The translations under genes were made by a program, and so were the position numbers. Below the pieces are notes generated by a model. The model made no database searches. It worked only from the letters and a program-made list of their open reading frames with translations, and had not been told where the DNA came from. From contig NZ_CP023564.1 of the NCBI RefSeq assembly GCF_002407065.1, positions 558,001 to 622,000 on the forward strand: DNA of 64,000 nt, given 5' to 3'. Shown here in pieces: positions 28,047 to 37,309 of this stretch. The stretch's first letter is position 1; each line of letters begins with the position of its first letter. The stretch is from Brachybacterium ginsengisoli (GTDB lineage: Bacteria; Actinomycetota; Actinomycetes; Actinomycetales; Dermabacteraceae).

Positions 28047-29744
28047 CTATGTCGTCGGGGAGTCCCTCTGCCCGGGATCGTCGGCCCCCTCCGCATGGGA
28101 TTCCAGCGGGAAGCGGATGGTGAAGGTGGAGCCCTCGCCGAGGATCGAGCGCACCGAGATCTGCCCGTTGTGCGCCACCACGATCCTGCGGGTGAGGGAC
28201 AGCCCGATGCCGTGGCCGGCGATCGCGCTCTCCCGTGCGGTCGGAGTGCGGTAGTACTCGGTGAACAGCTCGGTCTGCTCCTTGGCGGACATCCCGACTC
28301 CGGAGTCGACGACGGTGAGCTCGACATGGTTGCTGCGCACTCCGGTGTGCACCGAGACACGGCCCTCGCGCGGGGTGTACTTCAGGGCGTTGGAGAGCAG
28401 GTTGGCGACCGCCTGGCGCATCCGGTGCGCGTCCAGCGGAAGCTCCGGCGTCTCCCGAAGGTCCTGCTCGATCTCGATCCCTGCGTCCTGAGCCTGCGGG
28501 GCGACGCTCTCCGCACAATCTCGCGCGATCTCGGAGAGCCGGTCGGGGCGCAGCGTCAGCTGCTGGGTACCCGAGCGCGAAACCTGGTCGGAGAGCAGGT
28601 CCTGCACGATCAGCAGCAGCTGCTCCGCATTGCGGCTCGCCACCTCCAGATGCGAGGTTGCTTCCACCGAGAGGTCACGATCGTCCCGGGCCAGCTCGAG
28701 ATACCCGATCACCGAGGTCAGCGGGGTCCGCAGCTCATGGGACACCGCAGCGACGAACCGCTCCTGCGAACGGACGGTCTCGATGTAGGAGCTGACGTCC
28801 GAGAACACCACCACCGCTCCCGAGCGGACTCCGCGATGGTCGAGGATCTGACGCGCCGAGGCGGAGAAAGAGGCTCCGCGCCCGGGGGGTCCGGCGGTGA
28901 CGATGTAGTTGGAGAAGGTCTCCCCCAGCACCGCCCGTCGCACGGGCCGCTGCTCCGTCGGGATCGCGGTTGAGGTTCCGGGATACCGCAGCAGCAGGAG
29001 ACCCTCGTCCGGATCCGCGACGCCCTCCGGGGTGCAGAGCTCGTGGATCCGACGCTGGGTCCGGTTCATCAGCACGTCGTGACCATCACGGTCCACCACC
29101 ACGATCCCGACGTCCACACTGTCGATGATGCTGGTCAGCAGCTGCTCCGAGGTGTCGGCGGCTTCGAGCAGCGCGGCCTTCTCCCTGAGCCCCTGAGCCA
29201 GTTGGTCGTTCCGGCCGTCCAGCAGCGCCAGCCCGCCCGTGATCAGCAGTCCGATCTGCAGCACGGTGAACGGCAGCAGCAGCGAGTTCGCGATCGTCAG
29301 CGAATCGATGAGCTCCGTGCGAACCAGCGCCGGGACGGTGACCAGCAGGGTGACGCTGGCGGTGCCGATGAGCACACCGGCGGAGCGCAACCGGGCCGCC
29401 AGCCAGACGACCGGGATAAGAGTCAACAAGGAGACTGCGACGGCGTAGTCGCGCATGAGGTCCCGGGTGACGGCAACGGCCACGATGTCCATCACCGGGA
29501 CCACCGCTCCCCAGGAGGCGGGGAGCGCCTCCCAGCGGATCGTCATCGCAAGTACGGTCGCGAGCACCAGGATGCCCAGGGCGAACAGGTACGGCGCCGC
29601 GATCACCAGCTCGATGTGGGAGAGCGCGATCAGCGCCGTGAAGGAGAGCATGAACCCCGCGAAGTACAGCTGCTTCGACGCAGTCCCGCCGACAGGGGAG
29701 CGGACGCGGTCGAGTCGTGCGGACAGTGAGCCGGGGACCTGCAC
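28047..29744 (-). CDS. PAS-domain sensor histidine kinase
   Basis: 565 residues from a GTG at 29744 with GAGGAG 7 bases upstream. About six N-terminal membrane helices (28-176) form an integral membrane sensor. A PAS-like region (about 200-320) is followed by HisKA with His336 in VAAVSHELRTPLTSVIGY, the N box NLLSNALKY (Asn452), the G1 box VDSGVGMS (Asp480) and the G2 box GHGIGLSL. All catalytic residues are present, so it should autophosphorylate. No DNA-binding response regulator is adjacent. The nearest partners are the glycan synthase with the Hpt-like tail, 136 bp downstream on the same strand, and the lone receiver gene beyond it. A decayed relative lies at 57893-58490. Confidence 0.9.
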   Translation of the reverse strand: MQVPGSLSARLDRVRSPVGGTASKQLYFAGFMLSFTALIALSHIELVIAAPYLFALGILVLATVLAMTIRWEALPASWGAVVPVMDIVAVAVTRDLMRDYAVAVSLLTLIPVVWLAARLRSAGVLIGTASVTLLVTVPALVRTELIDSLTIANSLLLPFTVLQIGLLITGGLALLDGRNDQLAQGLREKAALLEAADTSEQLLTSIIDSVDVGIVVVDRDGHDVLMNRTQRRIHELCTPEGVADPDEGLLLLRYPGTSTAIPTEQRPVRRAVLGETFSNYIVTAGPPGRGASFSASARQILDHRGVRSGAVVVFSDVSSYIETVRSQERFVAAVSHELRTPLTSVIGYLELARDDRDLSVEATSHLEVASRNAEQLLLIVQDLLSDQVSRSGTQQLTLRPDRLSEIARDCAESVAPQAQDAGIEIEQDLRETPELPLDAHRMRQAVANLLSNALKYTPREGRVSVHTGVRSNHVELTVVDSGVGMSAKEQTELFTEYYRTPTARESAIAGHGIGLSLTRRIVVAHNGQISVRSILGEGSTFTIRFPLESHAEGADDPGQRDSPTT

Positions 29745-29822
29745 GGGGGAGCTCCTCAGGATCGGGTAGGACGTGACTCCGTGATCTGAACACTACGAGA
29801 ACATCGTCGATCGAAAAACCGA

Positions 29823-30275
29823 TCACCTCCGGCGCGCGTCCCCCTCCACCGCATCCTCGCCCTGCTCCGCGATGAACGCGGCGACGATCTCCGAGCGCAG
29901 CGCGCCGATCCTCTTCTTCAGCGCCCTGCGCTCCTTGCCGGGGGCGCCGGGTGCCTTCAGCAGCAGCGCGGCCTGCTCGCAGCGGGCGAGCTGGCGCTCC
30001 CAGTCCCGCGCCTGCTTCACCTCTGCCTCATCGTCCGCGGAGGCGGTCAGGTAGTCGACGTTGCCTCGCAGCACCGTGATCGTCTCGAGCACGCCCTCCG
30101 GGGTGCCGGTGCGGGCCTTCGTCAGCTGGGTGATCTGCTGCTTGGCCTTCTCGAGGATCTCGGGGTTCGCCGAGACCCATCGGCCCGCCGCGACCAGCAG
30201 CGGCAGCGCCCACTTCGCGGTGTCCAGTGCGCCCTTGCCCTTCGGGCCGAGCGTGGTGAGCTTCTTGGCGGCCAT
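29823..30275 (-). CDS. Conserved-looking small helical protein, function unknown
   Basis: 150 residues, basic, strongly alpha-helical by composition, with a weakly hydrophobic N-terminal stretch (TAKWALPLLVAAGRWV). GAGGAGG is 5 bases before the ATG. It lies about 80 bp upstream of the kinase gene on the same strand and could be part of that transcript. No motif points to a function. Confidence 0.6.
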   Translation of the reverse strand: MAAKKLTTLGPKGKGALDTAKWALPLLVAAGRWVSANPEILEKAKQQITQLTKARTGTPEGVLETITVLRGNVDYLTASADDEAEVKQARDWERQLARCEQAALLLKAPGAPGKERRALKKRIGALRSEIVAAFIAEQGEDAVEGDARRR

Positions 30276-30397
30276 CGTTCGCCTCCTCGTCGGCGTGCGG
30301 GGTGCACGGCGAGCATAGCGATCGCCCTTGCGCCGGCTCGCGGTTCGTGGTGATCTGAGCCCGTTCGCAACGGGCCGTCGACGAGGGGGTGCTGCCG

Positions 30398-30934
30398 ATG
30401 CGTGACACCCTTCGTCGTCGAGCTCCGCAGCGGCGGTGGTCCGTGCGGCTGCGCGTGCTGCTCGCCGCCGGGCTCGTGCTCGGGGCAGGAGCCACCTCGA
30501 GCCTCGCGGACTGGTGGGACACCGAGCAGGCCTCGGCGACCTTCCGGGCCGGAGAGGTCCCCGCTCCCGCCCTCACCCGAGCGTGCGAGTACAGCCCCGG
30601 GGTGATCGGCCTCGGGGCGCGGGTGCGCATCTTCTGGGCCCTGCCCCCGGGGTACTCCCTCGCGGACGTCCGGGTGCTGGCCTCGACCAGCGGGCTCGGT
30701 TCCGTGCTCGCCCCGCTGACGGGATTCTCCGTGCAGGGGAACACCCAGCAGCTGGCCGACGGCACCTACCGCACCGAAGTCCCCACCAACCTCCTGGGCG
30801 GTCTGCTCGGGCTGGGCTCGGAGCTCGAGATCGCGATCACCGTCGTGAACGGCCAGTGGGTGTCGAGGTCGGCCTCCGTCGCCAGCAACGCGGGCCTGCT
30901 CGCCGGCATCGGAGGCACCTGCCGCAACCTCTAG
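30398..30934 (+). CDS. SipW-type exported protein
   Basis: 178 residues from the ATG at 30398 (GAGGGGG 8 bases upstream; a GTG at 30389 is the alternative). The N-terminus has the SipW-dependent signal pattern: arginine-rich n-region, VRLRVLLAAGLVLGAGATSS, then DWWDTEQASATFRAG, the W-D/x-F-x-A-G pattern that follows the cleavage site in TasA/CalY-like proteins. The mature domain is small and probably beta-rich. TasA-like proteins assemble into fibres or the biofilm matrix in Bacillus; here that role is inferred. The likely processing enzyme is the SipW fusion at 43155-44516. Confidence 0.78.
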   Translation: MRDTLRRRAPQRRWSVRLRVLLAAGLVLGAGATSSLADWWDTEQASATFRAGEVPAPALTRACEYSPGVIGLGARVRIFWALPPGYSLADVRVLASTSGLGSVLAPLTGFSVQGNTQQLADGTYRTEVPTNLLGGLLGLGSELEIAITVVNGQWVSRSASVASNAGLLAGIGGTCRNL

Positions 30935-30982
30935 GACCCTCCGGGGCGGCGGCCGTCTCCATCGGCCGTCGGAGGCCGAATG

Positions 30983-30998
30983 CGGACAAAGCGGACCG
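30983..30998 (+). promoter_or_regulatory. Putative operator, copy 1 (CGGACAAAGCGGACCG)
   Basis: 16-bp motif made of two CGGAC half-sites 8 bp apart, 83 nt before the ATG of the decayed SipW-substrate gene. Differs at two positions from the copy at 41761, which precedes the intact SipW operon. A possible -10 box, TATAAC, lies at about 31034. Confidence 0.45.
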
Positions 30999-31080
30999 TT
31001 TTCCGAAGAACGTCAGTACCTGCTACGGAACGCTATAACCTGCGAGGGAACAGTCTCATAGGTGTCGATACGGAGTGGTC

Positions 31081-31457
31081 ATGTCAGGGTCCGGCGCAGT
31101 GTCCTCCCGCGGCCGACGGATCAGCGCGCTCCTCGCCGGCGGGCTTGCTCCCGGAGCCGGCGCCGCGGTCACCCTTGCCGCCTTCGCCGATCCCGCGGTC
31201 GAGGCCGGCGCCGCGAACCCGACCCACGTCGTCTCCCGGGCCACGGCCGTCGAGGACTGCTTCTAGGCGCTCTCCGGGACGGAGCTGGCCCCGGCCGGTC
31301 CGGGAGGAGGCGCTCCGGCGGCGGGCCGGTGGCCACCGGCGCCATGGCGGCCCTCCCTCCAGCGGCCGCGGCCATCGTGCTGACCGCGCTCGGGGGAGCG
31401 CTGCGCCGTTCGAATCGGCGACGGTCGTCGGGACCGGTCGCCCCGAGCGTCGAATGA
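31081..31457 (+). pseudogene. Decayed SipW-type exported protein gene
   Basis: The ATG at 31081 (GGAG 5 bases upstream) opens a 60-codon frame that closely follows the start of the intact gene at 41879: SSRGRRISALLAGGLAPGAG AAVTLAAF matches QRGRKIRALLAGGLVLGVG AAVTLAAW. The mature part then breaks down and stops at 31266. In another frame the DNA up to 31457 still reads like a C-terminal membrane anchor (PVATGAMAALPPAAAAIVLT, then a basic tail). This looks like a gene with frameshifts or internal deletions, originally ending in a sorting-type signal. A very short functional peptide is the less likely alternative. Confidence 0.55.
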
Positions 31458-31935
31458 CGTATTCGTCGTCGAGCGAAGACCTCTGGTGGCGCACAAATCC
31501 GAAGTGCCGCGGTGTTTCCGCGCCGTCCCGCGCGACACAATGTCCGATTAGCCCTTTTTGGTCCATGAGGGTGCATTGTCCAGATTTAGGTGCTTTAGTC
31601 ACCAGGGCGTCGAGGTGGGCTGGTCCGACGCCCGATGATCCTGGTGCAACCTGCACCGATGCATGCGGCGCACCGTCGTGCAAGATCAGAGGGTTCGCGA
31701 TTCTGCAAGTTACCCCCGAGTATTCCCACGAAGGCGCGAGAACGGGTCGGGCGGGGGTTTTCGGGCGTAACTTTCTTGCAACGAACTGCTTGTTCCGGCG
31801 GAGTAACTGCCCCTTATTGTTCATCTCCTGAAAAACTGGTGGAGGTCACCTCTGTGACTCCCGTCCACTGCGCCGCCCTTCCCCTCGGGCGTTCGTGAGC
31901 GGGGCCCCTCCCCCCCACTTGACGAAGGAGCGAAT
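31458..31935 (+). other. AT-richer leader region upstream of the adhesin
   Basis: About 480 bp with no credible gene and visibly lower GC than its surroundings. It contains repeated half-site-like strings (AATGTCC at about 31535, ATTGTCC at about 31574), a possible TTGTTC/TTATTG promoter near 31793-31822 and a small inverted repeat GTCAC-ctct-GTGAC near 31847. It probably carries the promoter and a long 5' leader of the adhesin gene. I could not match it to a known riboswitch. Confidence 0.35.
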
Positions 31936-34900
31936 GTGGTACACCAGCAGAACCCACCGCCCGCGACGAGACGGCGGCGATCACCCTTGCTCAAGGGTGT
32001 CGTCGCGTCGTTCGCCACGGCGAGCCTCACCCTTCTCGGCCTGCCTGCAGTGCACGCCGCGGAGAGCGACCAGTCCGAAGGCCTCGGGCGCGTCATCAAC
32101 GCCGATGTGCTCAGCCTCGATCTCGCGGACGCCGGCACCAGCCAGTCGGGCTTCCCGAGCGATGCGGGGCCGAACGCCAACCCGCTGAACGTCGGCGTCA
32201 TCAACGATTCCGTGGCGCTGGATCTCGGCACGACCACGCTGCCGCTGATCGGCGACGAGAACAACGTCGGCCTGCTGCATCTCGGTCAGGTCGGCGCAGT
32301 CTCGAGCTTCGCCTCCTCGCCGGATGCCCTGAACTCCACCGCGAGCGCCGGAGCAGTGGGCGAGGGCGGGGCCCTCGACCTCGACGGCATCGCCAACGGA
32401 ACCTACGGCAGCGCCCGCGTCGACCTCACCACGCTGCTCGAGCAGGCCGGCGTGGACGGGCTCACGGACCAGATCGTCGATGAGCTCTCGCTCGAGCTCG
32501 GCGCCCTCGGCTCCACGGCCACGGAAGAGGCCGGCACGGTCTCCTCCGAGTACGTGGTCGCCGACGGCAAGCTCGTGATCAGCTCGCCGCTGGTCGCCGA
32601 ACTCTCCACCGAGCTGGATTCCGCGGTGACGGGAGTGGGCACCACCCTGAACTCGGCGGTGGGGGCGGATGGGGTCCTCGGAACCGTCGCACAGAACGCC
32701 TCGCTCGATCTGAACGTCGGCCTCGTCCGGGTGCAGGGCGGTGGCGGAACCATCGGCGTCACCGGTCTCGATGCCGCGCTCGCCGAGGCGAGCGACTCTC
32801 TCCTCGTGGAGCCGCTGACCGATGCCAACGGCCTGGTGTCCATCAACCTGGCGGATGGCACCATCGAGGTCGACCTGCAGCAGCTGGGAGGAGCGGATGG
32901 TCTGAACGGGCTGCCCGCCAACACCGAGCTGCTGGACGCGACCACGATCGGACTCATCACCGGCGCGGTGACCGAGGCGCTCGGCACCGTGTCCGACCGC
33001 GCCGGTCAGGTGCTGATCGACGACGTCTTCAACAACGTCGGCCTCACCATCGAGCTGCCTGCGCGGGTGTCGACCCTCGGTCTCCCCGCGGCCACTGTGG
33101 ACATCGTCGTCGAGACGACCATCGGTCAGCTCGCCGGCACCGCCGACGGCCAGCCGACCGTCAGCATCGACGGCAACCTGCTCGGGATCATCCCGATCGG
33201 CACCCTGCTCAGCGCTGTCGAGCCGGTCATCCAGACCGTGCTGATCGCGCCGCTCCAGGGCGTCGTGGGCGGGCTCGTGGACACCACGACCACCGGCCTG
33301 ACCGAGACCCTCGACGGTCTCATCAACCCGGTGCTCACCACCCTCGACCCGGTTCTGGATGGCGTGCTCTCCGAGGTCGTCTCCGTGACGATCAACGAGC
33401 AGCCGTCGCCCGGCTACCTCGGCGCGGAGTCGTTCACCGTGAACGCGCTCAGCCTCGAGCTGCTGCCGAACCTCGCGGCCGTGAACGTCGACCTCGCCTC
33501 CTCCACGGTGCGCGCGGCCGACGAGGTCGTCGATCCGACGATCGCCGTGGATCCCGGCACCGTCACCGATGGTGACACCACCACCGTCACCGGTGAGGCC
33601 TACCCGGCGAACACCGAGGTCTCGGTGCAGCTGACCGACGCTGACGGCAACCCCGTCGGCGATCCCGTCTCCGTCACCACGGACGACACCGGCGCGTTCA
33701 CCACCGACCTCACGGTGCCCGAGGGCACCGAGGCCGGCGAGTTCTCGGTCGTCGGCGCCGCGACCGGCGGTGAGACCGCTTCGGCCCCGCTGCAGGTGGT
33801 CAATGCACCGGCCATCACCGCGGATCCCGATCGCGTGCCCGCTGGCGACAGCACCACGGTGACCGGCACCGACTTCCCGGCCGACTCCGAGGTGACCGTG
33901 CAGCTCCAGGATGCCGATGGCAACCCCATCGGTGACCCGGTCACGGTCACGACCGACTCTGATGGCAACTTCACCACGGAGCTCCCCGTGCCCGCCGGTA
34001 CCCCGGAGGGCGAGGACTACGTGATCGAGGCTGTGGCCGAGAGCGGTGAGTCGGCGACCACGCCTCTCGCCGTCATCGGTGACAACCAGGCCGACAATAC
34101 GGCTGACAACACGGACGTGAACACCGAGGTCAACACCGCTGAGAACACGGACGTCAACACGGATGTGAACACGGCGGACAACGCTGCTGAGAACACCGAC
34201 GTCAACACCGATGTGAACACGGCAGATAACGCTGCTGAGAACACGGATGTCAACACGGATGTCAACACGGCGGACAACGCTGCCGAGAACACTGACGTGA
34301 ACACCGAGGTGAACACTGCTGACAACACTGAGGTGAACGCGGCGGACAACACCGAGGTCAACACGGACGTGAACACGGCAGATAACGCTGCCGAGAACAC
34401 TGACGTGAACACCGAGGTGAACACTGCTGACAACACTGAGGTGAACGCGGCGGACAACACCGAGGTCAACACGGACGTGAACACGGCGGACAATGCTGCC
34501 GAGAACACCGACGTGAACACCGAGGTGAACACTGCTGACAACACTGAGGTGAACGCGGCGGACAACACCGAGGTCAACACGGACGTGAACACGGCGGACA
34601 ACGCTGCCGAGAACACGGATGTCAACACCGAGGTGAACACTGCTGACAACACTGAGGTGAACGCGGCGGACAACACCGAGGTCAACACCGACGTGAACAC
34701 GGCAGACAACGCTGCCGAGAACACCGACGTGAACACCGAGGTGAACACTGCTGACAACACTGAGGTGAACGCGGCGGACAACACCGAGGTCAACACCGAC
34801 GTGAACACGGCAGACAATGCTGCCGAGAACACCGACGTGAACACCGAGGTGAACACTGCTGACAACACTGAGGTGAACGCGGCGGACAACACCGAGGTCA

Positions 34901-36429
34901 ACACCGACGTGAACACGGCAGACAATGCTGCCGAGAACACCGACGTGAACACCGAGGTGAACACTGCTGACAACACTGAGGTGAACGCGGCGGACAACAC
35001 CGAGGTCAACACCGACGTGAACACGGCAGACAATGCTGCCGAGAACACCGACGTGAACACCGAGGTGAACACTGCTGACAACACTGAGGTGAACGCGGCG
35101 GACAACACCGAGGTCAACACCGACGTGAACACGGCAGACAATGCTGCCGAGAACACCGACGTCAACACCGAGGTCAACACCGCTGAGAACACAGGTGACA
35201 ACACCGCGGACAACACGGCGGTCGCAGAGATCACCGTGACGCCCAAGCGTGCTGTTCAGGGCGAGGACACCGTCCTCGTCTCCGGCACCGGCTACACCCC
35301 GAGCGGGACGGCCGAGGCGTACCTCCGACCGATCGATGGCCCGGTTCTCGCGAACGTCGAGCCGCTCGCCACTCTCCTCCGGGCGATCACCGTGCCGGGT
35401 GAGCCGATCGGAACCGTCGACGTCGATGAGAACGGCGAGGCGACCTTCCGGATCGACACTGCTGATCTCGAGATCGGCGACTATGTGGTCACCTTGATCG
35501 ACAACGAGGACCCGAAGCTCGCCGACTCGGAGACGTTCACCGTGGTCGTCGCGGGTTCTTCGGACAACACCGCAGAGAACACGGCGGACAACACCGGCGC
35601 GAACACCGAGGTGAACACGGCGGAGAACACCGACGCGAACACCGAGGTCAACACTGACGTGAACACGGCGGAGAACACCGACGTGAACACCGAGGTCAAC
35701 ACTGACGTGAACACGGCGGAGAACACCGACGTGAACACTGAGGCCAATGCTGAGGTGAACACCGCGGAGAACACCGACGTGAACACCTCGGAGAACACCG
35801 CTGACAACGCCGGCGACAACGCCACCGCTGAGGACCCGGCTGTCTCGGTCGACCCGTCGACCGTCGAGCCCGGTGACTCCACCACGGTGACCGGCGAGGG
35901 CTTCCCGCCGAACACCGAGGTCGAGGTTCAGCTGATCGATCCGTCGGGCAACCCCGTCGGCGATCCGGTGAGCGTCACCACCGATGAGGACGGCGCATTC
36001 ACCGTCGACCTCGTCGTGCCCGAGGGTTCCGTCGTGGGCGATTACACGGTCGAGGCCACCGCTGAGACCGGGGAGTCCGCCACCGCGGATCTCACCGTGA
36101 TCGCCGGTTCCGATGACAACACGGCAGATAACACCGGTGACAACACCGGCGCGAACACCGGTGCCAACGCCGGCGACAACACCTCGGACAACTCGTCCGA
36201 CAACGTCTCGGCCAACCCCGGGGGCAACGGCTCCGGCTCGACCGGTAACGGTTCCGCCGGTACCGGCTCCGGCTCCGGTTCGTCCGGCTCCGGTTCGGGC
36301 AGCTCCTCCGGTTCGGGCTTCCTCGCCCAGACCGGTGCTGCCGGCACCGCTGCGATGGTGGGGCTCGCCGCCCTGCTGCTCGTCGGCGGCGCCGCAGGGA
36401 TCTTCCTGTCCCGCCGTTCCGCGTCCTGA
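31936..36429 (+). CDS. Giant Asn/Thr-repeat surface adhesin with LAQTG anchor (choice-of-anchor G type)
   Basis: 1497 residues. GAAGGAG is 5 bases before the GTG at 31936; an ATG two bases earlier is in another frame. A Sec signal peptide (cleavage near AVHA-AE) is followed by a region (about 35-528) with the GxVINADVLSLDLADAGTS start and repeated Val/Leu-rich blocks typical of choice-of-anchor-G proteins. Two Ig-like modules follow (about 529-705: VDPGTVTDGDTTTVTGEAYP and a second copy). Next come a long tetrapeptide-repeat region (about 716-1095), a further domain (1096-1208), a second repeat block, a third Ig-like module (about 1300-1393) and a Gly/Ser/Asn-rich stalk. The C-terminus is LAQTG (1463-1467), a membrane helix and RRSAS. 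LAxTG is the class E sortase signal of high-GC actinobacteria, so the protein should be wall-linked and act in adhesion or aggregation. Confidence 0.85.
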   Translation: MVHQQNPPPATRRRRSPLLKGVVASFATASLTLLGLPAVHAAESDQSEGLGRVINADVLSLDLADAGTSQSGFPSDAGPNANPLNVGVINDSVALDLGTTTLPLIGDENNVGLLHLGQVGAVSSFASSPDALNSTASAGAVGEGGALDLDGIANGTYGSARVDLTTLLEQAGVDGLTDQIVDELSLELGALGSTATEEAGTVSSEYVVADGKLVISSPLVAELSTELDSAVTGVGTTLNSAVGADGVLGTVAQNASLDLNVGLVRVQGGGGTIGVTGLDAALAEASDSLLVEPLTDANGLVSINLADGTIEVDLQQLGGADGLNGLPANTELLDATTIGLITGAVTEALGTVSDRAGQVLIDDVFNNVGLTIELPARVSTLGLPAATVDIVVETTIGQLAGTADGQPTVSIDGNLLGIIPIGTLLSAVEPVIQTVLIAPLQGVVGGLVDTTTTGLTETLDGLINPVLTTLDPVLDGVLSEVVSVTINEQPSPGYLGAESFTVNALSLELLPNLAAVNVDLASSTVRAADEVVDPTIAVDPGTVTDGDTTTVTGEAYPANTEVSVQLTDADGNPVGDPVSVTTDDTGAFTTDLTVPEGTEAGEFSVVGAATGGETASAPLQVVNAPAITADPDRVPAGDSTTVTGTDFPADSEVTVQLQDADGNPIGDPVTVTTDSDGNFTTELPVPAGTPEGEDYVIEAVAESGESATTPLAVIGDNQADNTADNTDVNTEVNTAENTDVNTDVNTADNAAENTDVNTDVNTADNAAENTDVNTDVNTADNAAENTDVNTEVNTADNTEVNAADNTEVNTDVNTADNAAENTDVNTEVNTADNTEVNAADNTEVNTDVNTADNAAENTDVNTEVNTADNTEVNAADNTEVNTDVNTADNAAENTDVNTEVNTADNTEVNAADNTEVNTDVNTADNAAENTDVNTEVNTADNTEVNAADNTEVNTDVNTADNAAENTDVNTEVNTADNTEVNAADNTEVNTDVNTADNAAENTDVNTEVNTADNTEVNAADNTEVNTDVNTADNAAENTDVNTEVNTADNTEVNAADNTEVNTDVNTADNAAENTDVNTEVNTAENTGDNTADNTAVAEITVTPKRAVQGEDTVLVSGTGYTPSGTAEAYLRPIDGPVLANVEPLATLLRAITVPGEPIGTVDVDENGEATFRIDTADLEIGDYVVTLIDNEDPKLADSETFTVVVAGSSDNTAENTADNTGANTEVNTAENTDANTEVNTDVNTAENTDVNTEVNTDVNTAENTDVNTEANAEVNTAENTDVNTSENTADNAGDNATAEDPAVSVDPSTVEPGDSTTVTGEGFPPNTEVEVQLIDPSGNPVGDPVSVTTDEDGAFTVDLVVPEGSVVGDYTVEATAETGESATADLTVIAGSDDNTADNTGDNTGANTGANAGDNTSDNSSDNVSANPGGNGSGSTGNGSAGTGSGSGSSGSGSGSSSGSGFLAQTGAAGTAAMVGLAALLLVGGAAGIFLSRRSAS
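34270..35133 (+). repeat. Eight tandem 108-bp repeats in the adhesin
   Basis: Eight 36-codon units, each opening ADNAAENTDVNTEVNT, with an internal 12-bp (4-residue xxN[TA]) sub-periodicity. The core at 34329 recurs every 108 bp to 35085 with only scattered synonymous changes. They are flanked by shorter 48-bp units at 34170-34270 and by related xxNT stretches at 35565-35820 and 36115-36210. Confidence 0.95.
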
Positions 36430-36448
36430 GTGACCCGGAACAACAGAT

Positions 36449-36493
36449 GATGGCCGTCGGGCCGGCACCTCGGTGCCGTGCCCGGCGGCCATC
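36449..36493 (+). terminator. Strong hairpin after the adhesin gene
   Basis: GATGGCCG-rich arm, loop around CTCGG, and a nearly perfect complementary arm ending GCGGCCATC, starting 20 bp after the stop codon. A stem of about 19 bp with two imperfections and no T-run, typical of high-GC terminators. Confidence 0.7.
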
Positions 36494-36556
36494 GCCCCTC
36501 TCTCCTCCGCCCCTCTCCTCCGCACCCACTCGAAGCCCCCAGAACGGATCTGCACC

Positions 36557-37309
36557 ATGGCCTCGACCCGAATTCGCCGACTGCCCGCCGTGGTCCTGGC
36601 GACCGTCGGCCTCCTCGCTGCCGGCCACATCGGCGCCACCCTCGCCTACACGGGCCCCGACACCCCTCTTCGCGCCGCACTGCAGCCGGCGCTGAACCGC
36701 TACTTCCTCGGGCCGCTCGACCAGGGCTGGAACCTCTTCGCCCCGGGGCCCTACTCGCAGGACGAATACATGCTCGTGCGTGCCTGCATCAGCGAGTTCG
36801 ACGTCTGCGCGGGCGGCGCCGATGCCGGCGCCGAGTTCACGCCGTGGCGCAACATCACCGCGGACGAGGCGGAAGCGGTGCAGTACAACATCTTCGCGAA
36901 CCGTGAATCGCGCCAGTCGAAGGTCGTCCACGGGAGGCTCTGGCCCGCCGCGAACAAGCTCACCGACGAGCAGCGGAAACAGGCCGCCGCGAACCACATC
37001 GACGGCGATCCCGTCTTCGGCGTGGACCTCTACTCCCCGGAAGCAGGGGAGGGCATCGCCTCCGATCAGCTCAACAACCTGCGCACCTACCAGCGGCTCG
37101 AGGACGCGGCCGTGGGCCTCGCGACCCTGACCCTGCAGGAGGAGTACGGCGACAGCGTCACCCTGGTCGAGGTGCGGATGCTGCGCGAGGCCGTGCCCGC
37201 CTTCGACGAACGGCACGATCCGCCGGAGGAGCCGGCGCAGCAGTGGACCACGATCGGCTGGCGCCCGGCCATGGAGTTCGACGACGACGTGAAGGCGGCC
37301 TGGTCATGA
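36557..37309 (+). CDS. DUF5819 (SdpA-like) membrane-anchored protein
   Basis: 250 residues from the ATG at 36557 (the upstream extension runs through the preceding terminator). One N-terminal membrane segment (about 7-27) precedes an extracellular domain with LGPLDQGWNLFAPGPYSQDE, the W-x-F/L-F-A-P-x-P pattern of DUF5819 and SdpA-like proteins. The stop overlaps the ATG of the HTTM gene (ATGA). In Bacillus, SdpA and the HTTM protein SdpB together mature the SdpC toxin. In actinobacteria such pairs are common but their substrate is usually unknown. No SdpC-like precursor is visible nearby. Confidence 0.72.
   Translation: MASTRIRRLPAVVLATVGLLAAGHIGATLAYTGPDTPLRAALQPALNRYFLGPLDQGWNLFAPGPYSQDEYMLVRACISEFDVCAGGADAGAEFTPWRNITADEAEAVQYNIFANRESRQSKVVHGRLWPAANKLTDEQRKQAAANHIDGDPVFGVDLYSPEAGEGIASDQLNNLRTYQRLEDAAVGLATLTLQEEYGDSVTLVEVRMLREAVPAFDERHDPPEEPAQQWTTIGWRPAMEFDDDVKAAWS

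Noticed and set aside
34081-35220. Possible CRISPR array because of the regular 108-bp period
   Set aside because: The repeats are in-frame coding units without spacers, and no cas gene is present.
34017-35246. 409-residue minus-strand protein of Ser/Val/Phe repeats inside the adhesin
   Set aside because: Antisense reading of the tandem repeats; hydrophobic only because GAC/AAC codons reverse to GTC/GTT.
31981-36639. 1552-codon minus-strand frame opposite the adhesin
   Set aside because: Its repeats merely mirror the 108-bp DNA repeats; there is no RBS, and the opposite strand has a signal peptide and anchor.
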